Shown here: piece by piece, positions 34,125 to 42,381 of the stretch
How the letters are laid out: each line of letters begins with the position of its first letter
Numbering within the stretch: position 1 is the stretch's first letter
Assembly: GCF_017897595.1 (NCBI RefSeq)
Contig: NZ_JAGKIK010000004.1
Span: 186,001 to 250,000, forward strand
Direction of reading: 5' to 3'
DNA: 64,000 nt
Origin: Aquimarina sp. U1-2
GTDB lineage: Bacteria > Bacteroidota > Bacteroidia > Flavobacteriales > Flavobacteriaceae
Notes under the pieces: generated by a model
Database searches by the model: none
What the model saw: the letters and a program-made list of their open reading frames with translations, nothing else
What the model was told of the DNA's origin: nothing
Program-made: the position numbers and the translations under genes

Positions 34125-34154
34125 TTTATGTTCTTTTATTTCTTAAGTGAATAG

Positions 34155-34910
34155 TTATAATGAGGTACCTCCATCCAATGTGATGGTTTGACCGGTAATA
34201 AATTTTGTAGTATCAGAAGCTAGCCAGACTACGGCTTCGGCAATTTCTTCGGCTAAGCCGTATCGTTTCATAGGAATTACACTTTTTAAAAGCTCGTCCA
34301 TATCAGGTCGAACTGCAAGTAATTTATCCAACAGGGCAGATTCTGTATACCCTGGGCAAACTGCATTAATTCGTATATTTTTGGTTGCATACTCTAATGC
34401 TGCCGATTTTGTCATCCCCACTACGGCAAATTTACTGGCACAATACGAAAGGTTATTCATAGACGCTTTTAAACCCGCCAAAGATGCAATATTAATAACT
34501 GTACCTCCTTTTTGCTTTAGCATTTGCTTAATAGCTATCTTCATACAATAAAACACTCCTGTTTGATTTACTGCTATTACACTATCCCAATCTTCCAGTG
34601 TATAATCAGCAGTTCTTGCCATAGTTTTGGGCCCTATCCCCGCATTATTCACTATAACATCAAGACAACCGTAGTGAGCAACTGTTTTTTGAATAAGATT
34701 TTCGACTTCATTAAACTGCGTAACATCGGCTGTAATAACCATAGCCTCTCCATTAGCTTCTTTAATCTCATTAGCTATTTTTTGAGCTTTCTCTTCTTTT
34801 CTATCTGAAACTACCACTTTGGCTTGAAGTTTTGCAAAATGTTTTGCAGTTGCTGCACCAATTCCAGAGCCTGCGCCTGTCACTACCACTATTTTATTTT
34901 TTACTTGCAT
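34155..34910 (-). CDS. short-chain dehydrogenase/reductase
   Basis: A 251-residue classical SDR: GAGSGIGAATA cofactor motif (12-22), NNAGIGPK, catalytic Ser in NIASLAGLKA, YCASK active site, and the C-terminal LDGGTSL. It is transcribed 30 bases upstream of the CurA-type reductase and 17 bases downstream of the DUF1330 gene, so these three likely form one operon. The substrate is unknown, presumably a hydroxyacyl intermediate. Confidence 0.92.
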   Translation of the reverse strand: MQVKNKIVVVTGAGSGIGAATAKHFAKLQAKVVVSDRKEEKAQKIANEIKEANGEAMVITADVTQFNEVENLIQKTVAHYGCLDVIVNNAGIGPKTMARTADYTLEDWDSVIAVNQTGVFYCMKIAIKQMLKQKGGTVINIASLAGLKASMNNLSYCASKFAVVGMTKSAALEYATKNIRINAVCPGYTESALLDKLLAVRPDMDELLKSVIPMKRYGLAEEIAEAVVWLASDTTKFITGQTITLDGGTSL

Positions 34911-34927
34911 ATACTCGTTATATTTTT

Positions 34928-35311
34928 TTAGGTTATACTCAAAATTAATCTCGAATCGATCAGCGCTTCATTGCGTAGCTTAGCCGGATATCCTTCTGAA
35001 GTAATCATTTGTATGAAATTTTCTTTACTCGCGTATTCAACAATTAGAATTTTATCCCATTCTAGTCGATCATTAGGGCCTATAAGTGTAAGCATAGGCG
35101 TCCCCAGATAGATCACCTTGGCCTTCGACATCTTAAAAAACGGAAGAACGGCCTTCATATACGTATCATAAGTATCAGCACCTGTACTTCCGGTTGCTTC
35201 GACTTTATCTTTAAATTTCAAAAAATTAATCATTTGAAAAGGACCATTAATTGCGACCTTATTAAATTCCTGAAATTGATCTGAAGTTATTTCAATAAAT
35301 GTTTCCATCAT
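34928..35311 (-). CDS. DUF1330-family protein
   Basis: A 127-residue protein of the dimeric alpha/beta-barrel (ferredoxin-like) superfamily with the DUF1330 pattern: PFQMINFLKFKD at the first strand, a Tyr-rich helix (DTYDTYMKAVLPFF), and the strand WDKILIVEYASKENFIQM followed by RLILSI. No enzymatic function is established for this family. It sits 17 bases before the SDR gene, in the same probable operon. The start may be either of the two adjacent Met codons. Confidence 0.82.
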   Translation of the reverse strand: MMETFIEITSDQFQEFNKVAINGPFQMINFLKFKDKVEATGSTGADTYDTYMKAVLPFFKMSKAKVIYLGTPMLTLIGPNDRLEWDKILIVEYASKENFIQMITSEGYPAKLRNEALIDSRLILSIT

Positions 35312-35421
35312 TTTTTCATTTCCTATTTTTACTTGATTATCAAGATTTACATACGTTGAGTTTATCTTGAAATAAAATTATTCTGTATCCAATTCCATAT
35401 GCTTACGCCAAAGTTATGTGG

Positions 35422-36060
35422 CTACACTATTTTAACAATTCCTGATTGCTGAGACAGATGAACCAGATCAGGATAGTGTGTTTTCATATTTTGAATCATA
35501 AAGTCGAACGGAACATCTTCAAAATGCCCGTAATCTTCTAAATATTCCATAAAAATGTTTCCTGCGCTATCAAATTGCTGAAATGTAGCATCATGTTCAC
35601 CATCAAATTCTAACGGTGCTACATTACATTTATCACATAAGGATCGATTAAACGCCGGAGACACCTTAATCCACTTTCCATGAAGATAAATATCGACCAT
35701 CCCGTGTGGAGTCAATTCATTAGTTCCGAACTTTTCAACCAATTTCTCGACAGCAATATGGTTTTTCACTTTTGCCAGATGTATTCTCGCCGGTATTTGT
35801 AATGCTCGTAAACTTGCTACCAGTAAAATTGCCTTATCCACACAATGTCCATAGGGTCTCTGTACAATTTTACTGGCTTTATATCCTTCTTTAGTTAAAT
35901 AAATAGTATAAGGATCATATTTCCATTGGTCTCTTATCTTGTAATATAGACCCACAGCCTTATCTGTGACCGCTAATTCATTAGTATTGAATTCTTGTAT
36001 GAGCTGCTGAATTTCATCAGACTCATAATCGAGAAAATATGAAGAAGTTAAATAATTCAT
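35422..36060 (-). CDS. transglutaminase-like protein
   Basis: A 212-residue papain-fold protein. The catalytic cysteine lies in PYGHCVDKAILLVASLRA, the histidine in LTPHGMVDIYLHGKW, and an Asp follows in the next strand region. This is the transglutaminase-like domain that in bacteria serves mainly as a peptidase or amidase. It has no signal peptide, so it acts in the cytoplasm. It is 13 bases downstream of the phosphotransferase gene, so the link to the acyl-CoA genes is operonic; what it does there is unclear. Confidence 0.87.
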   Translation of the reverse strand: MNYLTSSYFLDYESDEIQQLIQEFNTNELAVTDKAVGLYYKIRDQWKYDPYTIYLTKEGYKASKIVQRPYGHCVDKAILLVASLRALQIPARIHLAKVKNHIAVEKLVEKFGTNELTPHGMVDIYLHGKWIKVSPAFNRSLCDKCNVAPLEFDGEHDATFQQFDSAGNIFMEYLEDYGHFEDVPFDFMIQNMKTHYPDLVHLSQQSGIVKIV

Positions 36061-36073
36061 TACCTAATTAGTA

Positions 36074-37126
36074 TTAATCAATTCTTTTATTTTGTATGGC
36101 CTGCCAGGCTAAATTGCATAGTAGTGCTGATGCAGCATTCAAATTGGCAAATCGCGGATCAGTCGTCAAACCTTTATTAAATCTGTAATAAATCTGTTGT
36201 GCAATTACAGCTATTTTAAATAGTCCGAAAGCATAATAGAATACCAGATGATCTACGGTTCTTCCACTTTTTTGTGCATATAATTCTACAATATCGCTTC
36301 GTCCCGGATTTCCGGGCATGCTCGTGGGTGAAGGAATTCCCTGTTGTACCAAAGGATGATCGTTTTGCATTGTCCAATACCCCAAAGAAGTACCCAAGTC
36401 CATCAAAGGATCACCTAGCGTAGCCATCTCCCAATCTAATACCGCAACGACTTCATTCCAGTTATTATCTTTAAAAACTATATTATCATATTTAAAATCA
36501 TTATGTACAAGACTATATCTATATTGTTTCGGATAATTATCCTGCATCCATCGCATAACTTTGGTGGCTACAGGTACATCTTCTGTAGCTGCGTTCCTAT
36601 ATTGTTTTCCCCAATTCATAACCTGGCGTTCGACATATCCATCAGGCTTTCCTAAATCAGATAATCCTATCGATGCATAGTCTATAGTGTGTAATTCAAC
36701 AAAAGTCGTTAACCACGAATCTGCAATAGTCTTAAATTCAGGAGTAGAAATATTTCTTTTTTGTGCTTCTTTGGTGTTTAAAATAATGCCTTCTATCTTC
36801 TCCATAATATAAAAAGGACATCCTAAGATAGTTTTGTCTTCTGTAAAAGCATACATTTTAGGCACTTTAGGAAATGCACTATAGATGGTAGACTGCACTT
36901 TAAATTCTCTATCCATGTCGTGTCCTCTTTTAATAGCTCCAAAAGGAGGTCTTCTTAGGACATATTCTTTATTTTCAATGCGTAATAAATACGTAAGATT
37001 AGAATATCCGTGGGTAAATTGTTCTATTTCTAAATTACTTTGATCGCTTTGTATTAGATGTTCATCCTGCAAGAATTGTTTTAATGCTTTTTCATTAAGC
37101 TCTTCGCCTTTGCGTACTTTTTGCAT
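36074..37126 (-). CDS. phosphotransferase of the APH/ACAD10-11 type
   Basis: A 350-residue aminoglycoside-phosphotransferase-fold kinase. Catalytic loop LVHNDFKYDNIVF (His-x-Asp and Asn) and metal-binding LDWEMATLGDPLMDLG are complete, and the N-terminal RRPPFG segment is that of the ACAD10/11-associated kinases. In animals that kinase domain is fused to an acyl-CoA dehydrogenase and phosphorylates 4-hydroxyacyl-CoA. Here the dehydrogenase is the next gene upstream (14-base gap), so the pair probably reproduces ACAD10/11 as two polypeptides for 4-hydroxy-acid breakdown. Confidence 0.92.
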   Translation of the reverse strand: MQKVRKGEELNEKALKQFLQDEHLIQSDQSNLEIEQFTHGYSNLTYLLRIENKEYVLRRPPFGAIKRGHDMDREFKVQSTIYSAFPKVPKMYAFTEDKTILGCPFYIMEKIEGIILNTKEAQKRNISTPEFKTIADSWLTTFVELHTIDYASIGLSDLGKPDGYVERQVMNWGKQYRNAATEDVPVATKVMRWMQDNYPKQYRYSLVHNDFKYDNIVFKDNNWNEVVAVLDWEMATLGDPLMDLGTSLGYWTMQNDHPLVQQGIPSPTSMPGNPGRSDIVELYAQKSGRTVDHLVFYYAFGLFKIAVIAQQIYYRFNKGLTTDPRFANLNAASALLCNLAWQAIQNKRID

Positions 37127-37140
37127 GGTAGTATATTTCT

Positions 37141-38364
37141 TTAAAACTCTTTCTTATCATACTTTTTTATAATACTTTTTCCAAGTTGATACATGTGCAC
37201 CTCGTCGGGTCCATCTGCCAGACGTAACATTCTTGCCGCTACAAAAAAATGTGCCAAAGGCGTATCCTGTCCTACTCCTTTTCCTCCATGAATTTGAATT
37301 GCTCTATCAATAACGCGCAGTGCCATATTAGGAGCTATAATTTTGATCATAGCAATTGCATCTTTTGAAATTTTGTTTCCTTGTTTATCCATTTTATCTG
37401 CTGCGGAAAGTGTTAATAATCTGGCTTGCTCGATTTCGCATTGGGATTTGGCTATTTCTTGCCGAATGCTACTGAAATCTTTGAATGTTTTACCAAAAGC
37501 TATACGTTCTGAAGCTCTTTGAGACATGAGCTCAAGTGATCTTTGCGCCATTCCGATTAGACGCATGCAATGATGAATACGACCGGGGCCTAAACGACCT
37601 TGAGCAATTTCAAAACCTCTTCCTTCGCCAAGAATTAAATTTTCTTTGGGCACTCGCACATTTTCTAGCACGATTTCTGCATGCCCCTCGGGAGAGTCAT
37701 AAAAACCAAAAACCGAGAGTGGCCTTATAATTTTTAGTCCGGGAGTACTCATGGGTACCAAAATCATACTTTGCTGTTGATGCCGATGCGCCTTCGGGTT
37801 CGTTTTACCCATTACTATTGCCACTTTGCAATTCGGGTTCATCCCACCAGAAGACCACCATTTACGACCGTTGATGATGTATTGATCACCTTCTGGGGTT
37901 ATAGATGTTTCGATATTGGTAGCGTCTGAAGAGGCCACTTGAGGTTCTGTCATCAAGAAAGCAGAACGTATTTCTCCGCGCATCAGTGGAGCTAACCATT
38001 GTTTTTGTTGGTGCTTTGAGCCGTACTTGGCTAAAACCTCCATGTTTCCGGTATCGGGAGCATTGCAATTAAACACTTCTGAAGACCATAATACCCGACC
38101 CATAATTTCTGCTAAAGGTGCGTATTCAAGATTTGTTAACCCTGGACTTAACTTTCCATAACTGTTGGGTAAAAAAAGATTCCATAAGCCTTCGGTTTTG
38201 GCTTTTTCTTTTAGATCTTCGAATCCTGGCCATTGCTTCCATCTATTCTCTGAATGGTAATGAAAAGCATTCACTTCTTTTTCTACGGGCAGGATGTGTT
38301 CTTCAAAAAAGATATTCAGTTTTTCTCGAAGTGAGTTCGTTTTGTCTGAGTAGCTAAAATTCAT
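37141..38364 (-). CDS. acyl-CoA dehydrogenase, ACAD10/11-like
   Basis: A 407-residue FAD-dependent dehydrogenase. [19 protein letters not shown], the substrate segment [20 protein letters not shown], and [18 protein letters not shown] with [10 protein letters not shown] at the C-terminus are shared with ACAD10/11. It is the likely partner of the phosphotransferase 14 bases downstream, converting the phosphorylated hydroxyacyl-CoA to an enoyl-CoA. The upstream gap of 215 bases contains the family-4 repeat copy 2. Confidence 0.94.
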   Translation of the reverse strand: MNFSYSDKTNSLREKLNIFFEEHILPVEKEVNAFHYHSENRWKQWPGFEDLKEKAKTEGLWNLFLPNSYGKLSPGLTNLEYAPLAEIMGRVLWSSEVFNCNAPDTGNMEVLAKYGSKHQQKQWLAPLMRGEIRSAFLMTEPQVASSDATNIETSITPEGDQYIINGRKWWSSGGMNPNCKVAIVMGKTNPKAHRHQQQSMILVPMSTPGLKIIRPLSVFGFYDSPEGHAEIVLENVRVPKENLILGEGRGFEIAQGRLGPGRIHHCMRLIGMAQRSLELMSQRASERIAFGKTFKDFSSIRQEIAKSQCEIEQARLLTLSAADKMDKQGNKISKDAIAMIKIIAPNMALRVIDRAIQIHGGKGVGQDTPLAHFFVAARMLRLADGPDEVHMYQLGKSIIKKYDKKEF

Positions 38365-38410
38365 TGGTTAGTGAAACATTTGGTATTTGTGTTTAGCGTT
38401 TTGATTTAAT

Positions 38411-38550
38411 TGAATATCCGCTATACATCATAAAATTAACATTAACGTCTGGTCGAGCGCAGTCGAGACCTAATGTAGAGCTAGTTGGATTTACTAACCA
38501 CTCGACTGCTCTCGAGGAGACAGTGCGATATGATTGATTACGGATATTCA
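38411..38550. repeat. short interspersed repeat, family 4, copy 2
   Basis: It has perfect 10-base inverted ends, TGAATATCCG (38411-38420) and CGGATATTCA (38541-38550). The interior holds a hairpin GGTCGAGCGCAGTCGAGACC and the segment CTCGACTGCTCTCGAGGAG. The other copy is at 32911-33049. The GATATTC end motif is shared with the right end of family 3, so the two families may use the same mobilisation machinery. Confidence 0.8.
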
Positions 38551-38579
38551 TATTAATTGTAATACCCTGATATGCATTG

Positions 38580-39356
38580 CTACCCCGCAATCATATACCC
38601 TCCGTCAGCATTATAAACACTCCCTGTCATATACGCCCCGGCATCAGACGACAAAAGGCAAACAAGTCCAGCGATTTCATCAGGCATTCCCATACGAGCA
38701 CTAGGTAATGTTTTTTCCATTTTCTGAAGCAGTTTTTCATTCTTCCATAAAGCTGCACTAAATTTTGTTTTTATCAAACCTGGGCACACAACGTTGGCTC
38801 TGATACCGTATTGCCCCCATTCTTTTGCCTGATTTTTTGTTAACATCAGTAATGCGGCCTTACTGGTACTGTACAATCCTAATCCAGCTCCCGGATGCAA
38901 CGCTTCTACAGATGCAATATTAATGATACTTCCTCCGTTTCTTTTTTTCATTGAAGGCAATACCAGATTGGATAACATCCAGGGTGCTTTAACATTGACA
39001 TCCATAATTTTATCAAAAACAGTTTCTTCTGCATCTTCAATAGGACCATAAACCGGATTAATAGCGGCATTATTAATCAAAATATCAATTCCGCCATAAG
39101 TTGCTATGGTTTCATTTACCAGATGTTGACGTTGTTCGTGTTTTCCGATATGGCAAGAAATTCCGATAGCCTCTAGTCCTTCACCCTTAAACTCGCTTAC
39201 TACCTTATCTACAGCTTCCTGATTTCTACTACTAATCACTACTTTGGCGCCATGCTCTGCCACACCTTGCGCAATGGCCTTGCCGATTCCTTTACTCGAG
39301 CCGGTAATAACAGCTACCTTACCTTTAAGATCAAATGCCTGTTTTATACTATTCAT
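38580..39356 (-). CDS. short-chain dehydrogenase/reductase
   Basis: A 258-residue classical SDR: GSSKGIGKAIA (19-29), NNAAINP, the Ser in NIASVEALHPG, YSTSKAALLML as the Tyr/Lys pair, and the C-terminal NADGGYMIAG. It lies 40 bases downstream of the long acyl-CoA dehydrogenase on the same strand. Third SDR of the region; the set may oxidise or reduce successive hydroxy intermediates. Confidence 0.92.
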   Translation of the reverse strand: MNSIKQAFDLKGKVAVITGSSKGIGKAIAQGVAEHGAKVVISSRNQEAVDKVVSEFKGEGLEAIGISCHIGKHEQRQHLVNETIATYGGIDILINNAAINPVYGPIEDAEETVFDKIMDVNVKAPWMLSNLVLPSMKKRNGGSIINIASVEALHPGAGLGLYSTSKAALLMLTKNQAKEWGQYGIRANVVCPGLIKTKFSAALWKNEKLLQKMEKTLPSARMGMPDEIAGLVCLLSSDAGAYMTGSVYNADGGYMIAG

Positions 39357-39396
39357 TCGTTAATTTATAAATTGATGATATACTTAGTATCTACTG

Positions 39397-41211
39397 CTAT
39401 AGACGTACTTCTTTCTCACTTGCAATAGTAAGCACTTCTTCGTTCATCAAAATTTCGGCTAGACCTGCAGTTTTAGGTAATTCATAGGTATAGAAAAATT
39501 TCATAGCGTGAATTTTACTTTCATAAAAATCTTCGGCATATTTCATTTGTCCGCCTACAGTACAATTTTTTGAGTGCGTAGCTATATCTAACCAAATCCA
39601 AGCCATGGTGATCGTACTCAAAAACTCCATAAAAGGGGTAGCATCTGCCAAAAAGCGCTCAAAATCTCCTTTTTTGGCATATTGCAACAAAAATTTAATT
39701 ACTTTTTGCGCTAATTTTAGTTTTTCGCCTAAGGCCACAGCATATTTTTGCAGTTCACTAAACTTCGAAGCTTCTTCAATAGTTTGTGTTATTTCATAAG
39801 TAAGGAGTTCTAAAGCCTTTCCATTTTCTAATAGTAATTTTCTACCCAAGAGATCCTGAGACTGAATACCAGTAGTACCTTCATAAATAGAAAAAATGCG
39901 GATATCCCTGTAGTATTGTTGAAGTATAAAGTCTGAGCAAAATCCGTAACCACCAAGCACTTGCAAACCATTTGACACAGATTGTATGCCCATTTCTGAA
40001 GGATATGTTTTAACCATCGGGATGATTAACTCTAATAAAAGTGCGTATTTATTTTTTTCGGCTTTATCGGTTAAGGTTTCTTTAAGATCATAATATTTAG
40101 AAGCCAAAAGAACCAAGCTTAATGATCCCTCTGCAACTACTTTTTGCTGGTATAGCATTCGTCGAACATCAGGATGTTTTATAATCAAGGTTTGATTTTG
40201 TTCCAGGTTTTTTTTACCATCGCTGGCAAGCTTACGACCTTGCGGACGCTCATTTGCATATTGTAACGAAGCATGATATGCTGCGGTAGCAATCGCAGCC
40301 GCACCTCTACCTACAGCAATTCGAGCACCATTCATCATTAAGAACATATACTTGAGCCCTTGGTTTGCTTCTCCCACAAGCCAACCTCTACAATCACCAG
40401 AGTCGCCAAAACCGAGATGTGTGGTACAATATCCCCTTTGTCCGACTTTCTGAAAATCGGCTACCGTGGTAACATCATTAGTAGTCAAATTCCCTATCGT
40501 GTCTGGTCGTTTTTTGGGTACTACAAAGAGCGAAATACCTTTGGTTCCAGCTGGTGCTCCTTCAATTCGGGCCAGTACCAGATGTACGAAGTTATCTGCA
40601 TATTCATGATCCCCGCCAGAAATAAAAATCTTTTGCCCGGTAATTGTATAATATTCGTCATCTGTAGGCACTGCTTTAGTTACAATGTCTGACAAAGAAC
40701 TTCCTGCCTGCGGTTCGGTTAAACACATGGTGCCCCCCCATTCTCCAGAAAGCATTTTAGGAACGTAAGTATCTCGTAACGTTGTATTCGCAAAATGTAC
40801 AATTAACTCTGCCGATCCTAATGTTAACCCGACATAACCCGGCAAATGATTATTAGCAGCATCCTGAATAAATGCTGATGCGGTGTACATCATCATAGGC
40901 AATTGTAGCCCGCCAATATCGGTATCAAAAGTACCCGCAATTAACCCCATTTCACCTCCTTTTCTCATCATTACCGCTACTTGTGGGTGTACATATACTT
41001 TACCGTCTTTGTGATATGCAGGCTGCTCATCCATTTCTTTTATGTAAGGAAACAACTCTCTGTCTGAAAATTCTTTAACCGCATCCAAAAACATATCTAA
41101 AGATTGTACATCATGATCTTTAAATCTGTCTGCATTTAATACGTTACCAAGTTGGTGTACATCGTAAAGGAAATATTTAAGCGTGTCTAAATCTATATAT
41201 TCATTTGCCAT
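39397..41211 (-). CDS. long acyl-CoA dehydrogenase with C-terminal domain (AcdB/DmdC type)
   Basis: A 604-residue acyl-CoA dehydrogenase of the subgroup with extra N- and C-terminal domains. LTEPQAGSSLSDIVTKA and ITGQKIFISGGDHEY bind FAD and substrate; the catalytic Glu is in SIYEGTTGIQSQDLLGRK; residues from about 480 form the extra C-terminal domain. This subgroup includes DmdC, which acts on methylthiopropionyl-CoA, but family members act on various acyl-CoAs and I do not infer DMSP use. It is the first gene of the minus-strand catabolic run. Confidence 0.94.
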   Translation of the reverse strand: MANEYIDLDTLKYFLYDVHQLGNVLNADRFKDHDVQSLDMFLDAVKEFSDRELFPYIKEMDEQPAYHKDGKVYVHPQVAVMMRKGGEMGLIAGTFDTDIGGLQLPMMMYTASAFIQDAANNHLPGYVGLTLGSAELIVHFANTTLRDTYVPKMLSGEWGGTMCLTEPQAGSSLSDIVTKAVPTDDEYYTITGQKIFISGGDHEYADNFVHLVLARIEGAPAGTKGISLFVVPKKRPDTIGNLTTNDVTTVADFQKVGQRGYCTTHLGFGDSGDCRGWLVGEANQGLKYMFLMMNGARIAVGRGAAAIATAAYHASLQYANERPQGRKLASDGKKNLEQNQTLIIKHPDVRRMLYQQKVVAEGSLSLVLLASKYYDLKETLTDKAEKNKYALLLELIIPMVKTYPSEMGIQSVSNGLQVLGGYGFCSDFILQQYYRDIRIFSIYEGTTGIQSQDLLGRKLLLENGKALELLTYEITQTIEEASKFSELQKYAVALGEKLKLAQKVIKFLLQYAKKGDFERFLADATPFMEFLSTITMAWIWLDIATHSKNCTVGGQMKYAEDFYESKIHAMKFFYTYELPKTAGLAEILMNEEVLTIASEKEVRL

Positions 41212-41499
41212 GATAGAAGGCTTTTTAGGATTGATGTGATAGCACTGACTTATAATGTTTTAATAAATTACGTGATAATTTGACAAATTCTTATTAAACG
41301 AGTTTAATAAATAGTAATTTTTAGAAACTCTTAACTTTTTAATGCAGATTATGTATTGAAGCTTTATTATGAGGGATGGGATACCAAGTACAACCAATCA
41401 TAGCATCGACATAGCATTGCGTAGCACACTAGTGAAACACTAGCGGGAGCCCTCAAAATCAGGAGACTCTACGAGGCAGGGTACTATGTATAGCGTAGA

Positions 41500-42072
41500 T
41501 TATGACGTACTAAGCCGTTTTCTGATTTTTGAAAGTCCAACCGGTGTAACTCCTAAATAAGAAGCGATAAGATATTGAGGTACTCGCTGAAAAAGTGTAG
41601 GTCGTTTTTTTAATAATTCTAGATATCGTTCTTGATTCGAAAGATGCTTTAATTGATTAATACGCTGAAAATTAATAACAAAAGTTCGTTGCATCGACAA
41701 CCTACCAAAACGTTCTAATTGATGAGAGTGATCAAATGCCTTTTGCACATCAGACTTTGAAATGGTAAAGACCACTACATCTTCTAACGCCTTTAAATAA
41801 CTTTGCGACTGGATATCTTCGATGTAAGCATATAAATCTGTAAAAAAATAGCCTTCAGTAAAAAATTCCATGACTTGGATATTACCTTGTTCTATAGTGT
41901 AATATGATACACAGCCTTTTTTCATAAAATAGAAACTATCGATATATTGACCGGGCTGAAGTAAAAAAGAACCTTTCTTAAAGACCTGTTTCTTGTAAAA
42001 TTGAAGACCAAACTCCATATCAGCATCACTAATATATGTGTAGGATCGTATTTTTTTCTTTAAGTCTTCCAA
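41500..42072 (-). CDS. Crp/Fnr-family transcriptional regulator
   Basis: A 190-residue protein with a cyclic-nucleotide-binding fold (FKKGSFLLQPGQYIDSFYFMKKGCVSYY) and a short C-terminal helix-turn-helix (VPQYLIASYLGVTPVGLSKIRKRL). Flavobacterial members of this group usually lack clear cAMP-binding residues. It is divergent from the histidine kinase gene and upstream, by 288 bases, of the acyl-CoA region, which it could control. The gap 41212-41499 contains short hairpins (CACTAGTG, GAGACTC) but nothing I can name. Confidence 0.9.
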   Translation of the reverse strand: MEDLKKKIRSYTYISDADMEFGLQFYKKQVFKKGSFLLQPGQYIDSFYFMKKGCVSYYTIEQGNIQVMEFFTEGYFFTDLYAYIEDIQSQSYLKALEDVVVFTISKSDVQKAFDHSHQLERFGRLSMQRTFVINFQRINQLKHLSNQERYLELLKKRPTLFQRVPQYLIASYLGVTPVGLSKIRKRLSTS

Positions 42073-42381
42073 AGTACTAAGAATGTTTAAACCAGTTCAT
42101 AGCGAAAAAACAAAATATTATTGTAAACTACAAAATTTGCAATCACTACCTTTTATGTACGAATAGTTTAATAAAAACAAAAGAGCAAGTTTAAGCTTGT
42201 CATACCCTAAAAACTATTCAGAAGAACTCAACCATAAACATCAAATTTTAATCAATTCATAAATAATACGATCAAATGTTAACTTTTGTTCGTAGCTTTA
42301 GAAAGCAAAAAATAAAAACTAATAGTAAAAGTCTGCTTGGCGAGACTTCTAACAAATGATCCTGTTTCCTATTGAAGTTAT

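Noticed and set aside
39397-41211. Assigning DmdC (DMSP degradation) to the long acyl-CoA dehydrogenase
   Set aside because: The subgroup is right but other dmd genes (DmdB ligase, DmdD hydratase) are absent and the subgroup acts on many acyl-CoAs.
41380-41490. Short inverted repeats before the Crp-type gene (CACTAGTG, GAGACTC)
   Set aside because: Stems are short, not arranged as a terminator, and no other copy is in the window. I could not tie them to a function.
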